In this document: positions 24,667 through 33,600 of the stretch, piece after piece
Layout of the letters: the number at the start of each line of letters is the position of its first letter
Numbering within the stretch: position 1 is the first letter of the stretch
Source: Dendrobium chrysotoxum
Taxonomy: Eukaryota > Streptophyta > Magnoliopsida > Asparagales > Orchidaceae
NCBI GenBank assembly: GCA_019925795.1
Contig: CM034310.1
Location: 22,526,764-22,590,763, forward strand
Reading direction: 5' to 3'
Length of the DNA: 64,000 nt
The notes under the pieces: generated by a model
Seen by the model: the letters and a program-made list of their open reading frames with translations, nothing else
Database searches by the model: none
What the model was told of the DNA's origin: nothing
Translations under genes and position numbers: made by a program

Positions 24667-27600
24667 TTCTCTTACCTAACCAAGAGCCAAACTTCCCTAA
24701 GCCGCCTCCGACTACTATTTGACGACTCCAAACCCTTACCTGCATACACTTAACCTCCTCCTCCAATCCTCATCCAGCCGCAAGCATCCACAGACGAAGC
24801 CCCTCAAACTCTAATCTCCCCTGTTTGAAGACCCGCCTCTACCTCCTCCTACCCGATTCCAATCCATTACGTGTGACCGAATCCAGAGAGGGTAATCCCT
24901 CTCTCATTTGCTTGTTTGTATGTATTTTTTTGTTATTCTTGTTAGTGGTAATTGTTGTTAGTGTTAATATTAATGTTAATGTTATATTATTATTTATAAT
25001 AATATTGCTATTGTTATATCATTAATAATATTATTAATGTTATATAATAGTAATATTATGATAATATAGTAGTAATATAATTGTAATATTAATATTATTA
25101 ATATTATTATTATTATTACTATTGTTATATATATATATATATATATAAGAGAAAAGTTTACAAAAAAAAGAAGAGAGAATGCCAAAAGGAAAAAAAAGGA
25201 AAATTTCCAAAAAAAAAGGGAGAGAAGTTTAAAAGAAAATTTAAAAAAAGAGAGAAGAAAATAAAAAAGAGAGTTCAAAAAAAAGAAGAGGGGAGAGGGG
25301 GATCATTTTTGTTCATTTCATCAGATTCTCGTTCTCGTTGTTTGCGGCGGACCGAAAAACCCCCTATACGCGCTCTCGTAGCACGGTGGGAAGAAACCTG
25401 GTGCGGCGCCTACGATGAGGCGGGTAGTCACCTAAAATCCCATTTTCGGCATTTACAACGGACTAGAGAATCACCTATATGCGCTCTCGTTGCACGGTAG
25501 GAGGGAGCCCGGTGTGACGTATACGGTGAGGTGGGTAAGCCCTATATACGTTGTTGTAGCATGGTGGGGAGTCCCTAAGTACCTGTACACGCACTTGTGA
25601 CATGGCAGGGAAAGCCGCTCGTGTTTTCATGCAGGTACTTTGGAGCCCCCATACACGCTTTTGTAGCGTGGTGGGATGAAAATATATACGGCCTGGTGTC
25701 CCCCGACACCTACTATACACGCTCTAGTAGCGTGGTGGGATAGCCCAGTTTCCCGTAGTTTCCCCTAAATGGGGGAGATGCCGGGAGGACGTCGAAATTT
25801 TCAGTGGACCGAGGGCAAAACTTGGACAAAAAGCAGGGGACTTGATCAAACACATGGAACATATTTCGGACTCAAATGAAAAATACAATGGACTTAATTT
25901 GAACTTGAACCGAGGGTGAACTAAAACTGAACTACAATAAACTTAATGTGGACTTGATTGAACTCAAACTGAACAAAGGACTTGAACTTAAAGGACAACA
26001 GAAGACTTGCAAATCAAGTTAAACATACAAATCAAACCATATGAAAATGACATGGTTTGCAAAATAAGAAATCTCAACTTGGATACAAATGAACATATAT
26101 GGAACCTGTGCTGAATAAGAAACTTGCAAACACTACTTATTTACAAGTAGTGGTGAATTGTGGACAACACAATCAGTTTTCTTGCTGACATGATGCTCTC
26201 AATGAATAACACAACTTGTTTCCAAAGAGAAATCAATAGGAGCTCTACCTATAAGCTATGAATGTGAAAGAGACGTCATGATAATTGAAATGCAAACTAT
26301 TAAGTAACATTCATAACATTTGTGTGTGCACTATGCCTATTATAGGTCACTTTTAGTGACTACAAAATACCTACTACACATACAACGATCCATTTATAAG
26401 CAATTAGATGAAACTTGTGCATGTTTATGGATGACTTTAAATGACAACAGAGATTAATGAGCCCACAACCTTTGGACAATTCTAAGAAATTCACAAACAA
26501 GTGCAAGTTGGAGTATGATCCTGCCACAATCAATACAAGAGCCCCTGCAAGCGGAGGAGATCAGTAAATCACGAATATCGTTTGTTCATAGACAAATGAG
26601 AAATTTGTAAGGGCTCATTATACATGTTGCAAACTACATATGGAGACAAGGAATCTGCAATCATGACTTAGCTACAAGCAATGGTTGAATGGTTGAAGAT
26701 ATGAGTTAGTCATAAGTTATGATGTGGAGTTTTTGAATAATGATGTGCTTGTAACCAACAACAAAAGATTTTTTTTTTAATCCATGTCAAGAAATTATCA
26801 TGCGTATAAGAAGATGCGACAACCTCTGCTATGTCCACCTAAGAGCACTAATGAAGGGATATAGAGGGTAGAAGACATTACAGCCTATCCATAAATGGTT
26901 GTAGAAAGATTATCATGCATACAATAGTCCACCTGCAGATAATGACGAGCAAAACACAGAAGGACTACGACGAGTACATGCTCCCACGAATCACTATAGA
27001 AGACCCCTCATACACACCACAAGTAAAACACATAAGGAACATGGTAAGTATGAACACATACAAGCAATGCTAGAAGATCTGCATTAAATGTGGCTCGCCC
27101 GTGGATAACAACAGAAGATTTGTAATGGATATAGTGATTGTGCTCACAAGTCATGGTACTGGGTATGTTGCAAGTACAATGAATTATCCTACAAATATGA
27201 ATGGAGAAATTAATGTTGAATGCAACTCAACCCCGTTGCTAAGTACTAATATATAGATAAATACGTTCATTCGACTACAAGTGATGAAGATTGAAAGGTC
27301 ACTTATGAATGACGAATAATCAATAGTATGCTCAATAAATTTTCTAGAGGAGGGATAGTAAGAAGCATGTGATGATCATAATGATTTGTCCACAATCACG
27401 TGCAATGAACATGGCAGGACCACAAGCAAAGCAAGGGAGATATAGGAGAAGCGGATCCTTTGTTATCAATGTAGACTAATGTGTAAATGAGCACATAACA
27501 GTCTACTCTCAAATGAGAAGTATAGATATACTGCAGAACCCTTGATTTATGTGTAGCCAACAAGAGATCTGCAATATTTATATTAATCGACCAATGAGCT

Positions 27601-30600
27601 TGTATATTGAAGATCAAAAGCCCTAATGAAGGGAACTATTAGTTGATGCAACGACTGATATGCAACAGATACAAGCACCTACAAACTCTTGTAATAAGAG
27701 TATTCTAGCATCCTCATTGTCAACATTAAGATACAAACAAGCATACTATCTACAAGCAAAGATAGTAGATCTATAGCATAATGCACAGTACCTACGAACT
27801 GCCAAAGGGGACCTATCATGCCCACAGATTGCTATCTTCGAGCAACCTTTAACAAGTGCAAGCTCCTACGAGCCATAGTAGGAGATTCGTTAGTGCCCTA
27901 CAATTCACATACAGAAAGCAATAAATAGTGCACGACAGTCTACCTGTATACAACAGGAAAATAACCAGTACAACACCACGCCACCGAATCTGCAACCTGT
28001 ATACAAGCAGACAGAATGCGTGTATAAGCTTTCAAATAGAACACTGCATTTAAATGAGGATTTTTCCACACAACTGAGCAACATCAAATATCTCAAAATG
28101 CCCCTGCACGTGCACTGTAATTTGTGTACACATAGGTATACAAAGGGGTAAGTGTAATCACACAACCGGCATGGGCCCCGACTAGCGTATTGTAAGAATA
28201 CACGTGAAGTCTAGGGATGCTGCGCGGGTCAATAAATTTGAACTCGATCCTCCTAAGAAGGTAAATAGGAGTCAACATGGTTCAGCAAATAATTATAAGA
28301 TGCCCCCAAATACCCGTATGGGCTTCGGCGAGCGTGTTTTAGGAACACACGTGACGTATGGCGATGCTACGTTGGTCAATAAATTTAAACCTGATCCTCT
28401 TAAGCAGGTAAATGGGTGTCGACCGGGATATCTATTTTATACGTTCATATTAGACCTTTAAGGCTTATGAACAAAGAAATTCATTAACAAAGATCTAAAG
28501 CCTATGAAACCCGATCCTCTGTCAACAGCTCGATAGAGTCGACAAAGTTCAATCTATAAATGGAAATGATCCCATACACTCCGATGATGGACGCATTGAA
28601 TGTTTATCTCAACCGGAGGGGATCCTACCTTTTTAAATGCTCTTAAATTCTCACAAAATACGAAAACATGAATGACCCCATACGCCCCGATGATGGCCGT
28701 ATTGAACAGAAATATCAACCAGAGGGGTTAATTCCAATATTTTCAAAACTCCACCCAAATATCCACGAAAATCTTCAAAAATCCCAAATTCCAAAATATT
28801 TTACATTGAAATTCAACCATTAGACACTTAAAACAAAATTCATCCACCCTCCGCAAAAGTTTGCCGGGTGGACAAATTGAAATTTACCTCAGCTCACATA
28901 GAGCTTGTGCCTGGTCGAAAATATCACTAGGATCCATTCTCAAATAATCTCCTACCAATAAGGACTTGGTACTTGTCCTCTAACCGGTGGTTTTGCCGCC
29001 AAATGGCACCGTAGGATAAACGGTTATGACCCGGGATCCTCTGAACCGAGTGGTTTTGCTGCCAAATGGCACCATAAAATAATGGTTATGGCCAGGGCCA
29101 ATACGTTCCTTAGTTGCATCAAATCCTTGAGATATGAATCAATAGAATATGGTCGATAGGGCACAAAGCCCTCTATCAACTAAGGTGGATTCAAATTTAT
29201 CCCTTTAGATAAACATTCACCCCAGGTCTATAAGGTACTCTTGGACGAAGCAACCCATGGCTGCCGACAAGGATCCTTCTGTCATATTGGGTCGGCTACC
29301 TCCTCTGACTAATTAGACCATGGACCACGATGGCCCGGGACGACGGAACCATGAGATCTTTATCGGGTCCATCATCTATTCCCCCACCGTTTGCTTTAAA
29401 TGCAAGATGGTGAAATTTTTATTTTAAATATCAAATTCCCAAATCTAAGCCCATGTTGCTACTATATGCCAGATAATATGTATCTCTACATATTTGATCA
29501 ACGACTAACCTTAATCAAAATTTCTCTCTCGTGATCGGGAGGGGTAATTAACTATAGGGGCATACGCCTATAGGAAATCAGAACTCAGATTATAAAGTCC
29601 TTGTAAAATGAGGGCGAAATCTCTGGGTAGTGTCTTATCTACAAACTCATCTGCCTTCCAAAATTTACCCCAGAACTTAATCCGTTAAAACTCCCCCGAA
29701 AAAGCAAAGGGGGAGGCTGGGGCCGAATTTTCGGAGCCCACACAATAAAAGCTTGAGATCTCTCTGATCTGTTACATAATTTGATGTGGTTACAATTTTC
29801 CACAATAACAATAAAACATTGGAGGATTTGAGAAAAAAGAAAAGTAGAAATAACAATGAATGCATATGCTCTCAAGAGATCACTTAAGAATTTCAAAATG
29901 AAAAGCTTGAAGTGCTCCATTTAAAAGCACTCTTCTCCTCATATTTTTTAGTTTCACACATATTATAAAGTTTTTAGAAATGTTTATATGTAAAACACCC
30001 AAGAACAAAACCCTAAAATAATCATTGCTAGAAAATATGGGTAGATCATATAGTACAATAAGATCATCATATAGGACGATTAGTTCAAATTGTAAACTAT
30101 CATGAAAAGCAAACTCTATTCAATCATTTTGTATGCATCATACAATACAATTGCTTAAGCCTGATTTGCATTTGTTTCCCATTAATTGGATTAATTTAGT
30201 AAGGTAATCATACACTATAATATGCATAGTATAGCACAATGCATTTAAATCTTGAATTAATCTAATTAAGAAAATTTTCATATAATAGCAGTGCATTTGA
30301 AATTAATATTAATCATATGTTATGATTAATATCATCCGAAATGATTAGATCATATAATAAATTCAATACAATTAATATCATATAGTGCTATTAGTATATA
30401 ATAGTAAAATTATAATTTTTAAAAATAATGTAGATTGATCTTATTTGATTTTATGAATCAAGAGTATATCATACAGTACAATCAGGATTGTGCAATATAA
30501 TTAGTTTATTATTCTTTTTTTTTTTAAGAAAATCTTAGAAATATTTGTGTCGCTTACTCTAGCATATGTGTGCTAGTTGTTTCACAAATTTCTTTTACCT

Positions 30601-33600
30601 AGAATGAACAATAGATTAAAAAAAATGAAAAAGCAAAATTTATGACTCTACTCTTAGGCCTTGTAGTTTGAATCACCCTCGACCAAATTTAATGCTTTTG
30701 GTCTCAAATTCTTGATCTTAACCTCAGCCTATTGATGCATATCATTACTAAGTTTTCTTAGTTTCAAGCTTACACATTTTATTTGAATTTAGTCCTTTTG
30801 TATACCTACACCTGTTTTATTTCTCGTAGCAAATGTATTATTCTAGAAAATAATTCAATAATGATTAAATCAAATTATGTTTGTGATTATCAACTTGAGG
30901 CTTATGGCAACCAACACCGATCGAGTAGTCTCTAAGTGAAGTATTTTTAAAAATGTGAAAAAACATAAAACATAGTTTACCCTAATCTCTTAAAATAAAT
31001 CCATTAAAATTATCCATTAAAATAATTTCTTTTTTTAAAATGTGGACAAACATAAAATCATTAAGTTAGTCAACTCAATGTCTAGATCATATGTTCTGGT
31101 TTTAATTTTATATGTTTGATGCGTGATCGAATCATCTTAAACTTTTATAAAATTTGGCATCATATTAATTTTTATGGTGAAGTTTAAGGTGAATTGTATT
31201 GATTTTTCAATTAGATATATATATACAGGCATTCATGCATTTCATTCCAATAAAATCATTCCATATTATTTATGTGTGTGTTATTTAAGGAAGCTATACG
31301 TGGAAGGCTATTATTTGATGGTCAACATCTAGAAAATATGGAGGCCAAACATAAAAATCTATGGTTTATCTCACTAGATGCATGCCAAGACTAATATTCA
31401 TAAAAGAGTGTGTACATCTAATGTATGAATCTCTCACTATTGTGGTTATTGATTGAACCAAAAAAGAGTAGAGTAGTTAGATATACCAGTTGTTATACCT
31501 ATTTTCAACCAAAAGCTTAAGTCTATAGGTGAAAGCCAACTATTTGTTATTTATGTACCAACGTATCTTTCAACTTTTGGATTTGGGACTAAACCTTACA
31601 CTCCCACCTATGATGCACCGACACTTCTCCTCAAAGAGCCGTGCAGTATCCGAGACGACACACGTCCGACACTCCTCCGACACATGTCAGACATGTCGAA
31701 AATGTGTCCGATTAAAAAAATATTAAATATAAATTGGACACGCGTCTCCGACACTCGTGTCTTAAATACTTTATCAATTTTTTTTAAACATAATTTCTTG
31801 TATTTAAAAAATTTTATTTATTTAAAATATAAAAACTAAATTTTTTATTGCCTATCCACGTTATCAAATCAATCGACCGCACTTAATACCTCATTCATCA
31901 AATATTCTCATTTTCATTTCTCTTTGGCAAGTTGCGACTTTGATTTCAAAATAATGACGTATGTCATCTCAATATCGATGTCTGACGTCGTTACAATATT
32001 GACATATTAAAATTATCCCAACATCAAAGTCTGACACTATCTTGACATTGATGCTCAATGCTAGCAATTTCTAAACCCACAACTTGACAGCTCATCTTTG
32101 TTTGACGTCATCATAACATCGACGACCAACACTCTCTCAACATCGATGACAGATGCTCTCTTGACATCGATGCCCGATACTTATTGCATAATATCAATGC
32201 CCGACTTTCAACAACATTATCATCTCCTCTCTTGATGCCTGATACATGGCATCGATGCCCAACTCTCAACATCCTAATATTAATTATTTTAAACACAAAT
32301 TCAAGTTAAATGACTTATTATTTATAAATTATTTTTAATATTATACTTATTCAAGTTTTATACACTATTTTTAAAATATAAAAAATATAATACCGTTTCC
32401 AACCTATGTCCATATCCTATATTTTCAATTATTAACATGTCCTGTGTCCATGTTGTGTCGTGTCCGTGTCCATGCATCATAGACTCCCACATATGCGAGC
32501 TTTCCACATCGACCACACTTCCGCCTCAAATTAAAATATCATCAAGTATCATATAATAAGAACTCAATTATGTAAATTAGACAAGAGAGTCACATGCCAT
32601 TGAATCTTGCTCAACTATGCTGGAAGGACAACTAAGATCCGTGAGAACTGTAGACTTCATGAACCCTTCAATTTTATTTGAACCATCAATTTTAATATCA
32701 CTTGTCATGAGATGAACTTAAGGGGAAGTAAATTTAGGCCATATGTCGTTTTAGTAAAACCCTTTTTTCAAACAAAAGCTTAAGTCTAAGAGCGAAGGCC
32801 AACCGCTTTGTCTATACCAACAGTATTTTCAACTATCTAATGTGGAACTAAACTCAATACTTCTGTGTGCATTAACAATAGGACTTGATGAGGAGTTAAT
32901 GTAAGTAATCTTTTATATTTGCAAAATGGTTGTTTATGTGACTTGAATATGTAACCTTCAATGCCACAGTGAAAATAAGTTAACCAGTTAAACATTGATA
33001 TTCATGCAACAGCTATATCATGATGTATAGTTAAAACATTGAAATAAAATTTTTAATTAAAATGAGCTATGTAAGCTATGGGAAAGCTTAACATAGAAAT
33101 AGAACCTAGCAACGGCTCTCATTCATCATATTGCTTTCAGAAGAGCCATGGTTTGGATTACTACATATTTCTCTTAGAATGAGTGGCTGGCTTTGTCATA
33201 AATCATTAAAATGTTTTTGTTATTAACGTACTCAGTGCATTTTACATTCCTCATTTGAATTGCCTCCTGCAATTGCAAACTTTCCTTCCAAGTTTGTGTT
33301 GAATGATGGCTCGATAACATTACAAAGCTCCTGGCACTGCCATGCCATGTCAACAGATTTATTTTCTTTTGTTTTTTTTTTTCCTTTTTCACCTTTTAAC
33401 TATCTTTCTATGTCTTGGACTACCATGTTATATGCAGGTCCGCTATATGTGATCCAAAACCCTCAGCCTTAAGTTATGTGGAGAATGAGCATATATGTGG
33501 GAGGCCATTGGGTCTTCGATTCGATAAGAAAACAGGAGAGTTATATATTGCTGATGCATATTTTGGGTTATTAAAGGTTGGGCCCCAAGGTGGTTTGGCC

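Larger units (their letters stand above)
24042..29742 (+). mobile_element. Solo LTR (5.7 kb) of the giant Tat/Ogre-like family, with 5-bp target duplication
   Basis: CAATA at 24037-24041 and CAATA at 29743-29747 flank a 5,701-bp segment that starts TGGTGACC and ends GAGCCCACA. Its reverse complement aligns with the two LTRs of the 24-kb element: AAAGCAAAGGGGGAGGC at 29701, the GGCGGCAAAACCAC / GGTGGTTTTGCCGCC motif, the GGGCCCATGCGGG motif and the CACGCT-AGCGTG hairpins all match. The first 1.3 kb differs more: a GC-rich block, an AT-rich block at 24930-25140 and a purine-rich block at 25148-25300 sit where the 24-kb element has other sequence, so this is a subfamily member. Its sense direction matches the SSL gene. 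It was inserted into the copia LTR. Confidence 0.88.
18080..30916 (-). mobile_element. Minus-strand Ty1/copia relic, interrupted by a LINE and a giant solo LTR
   Basis: Read from the right, the order is: 5' LTR (30916-29748 joined to 24041-23578), primer-binding site (23575-23565), gag, protease region, GAG-pre-integrase, integrase, then RNase H near 18500-18100. Most of the RT seems deleted and I found no 3' LTR. Later insertions are the RTE LINE (about 21030-22704) in the gag region and the 5.7-kb solo LTR (24042-29742) within its 5' LTR. The LTR's far edge at 30916 (TGTTGGTTGCC read on the minus strand) is an estimate. Confidence 0.8.
15273..33437 (+). other. SSL intron 1, 18,165 bp, packed with transposons
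   Basis: Donor GTCAGC at 15273, acceptor TATATGCAG ending at 33437; joining them restores the codon AG|G and the reading NRSAICDPK expected of the family. The intron holds two MITEs, a SINE, a copia relic with an RTE LINE and a 5.7-kb solo LTR inside it, and a hAT-like element. 15280-16390 is very AT-rich with a T run at 16080-16102 and no gene. 16758-17407 and 17681-18060 show nothing recognisable. Confidence 0.92.
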
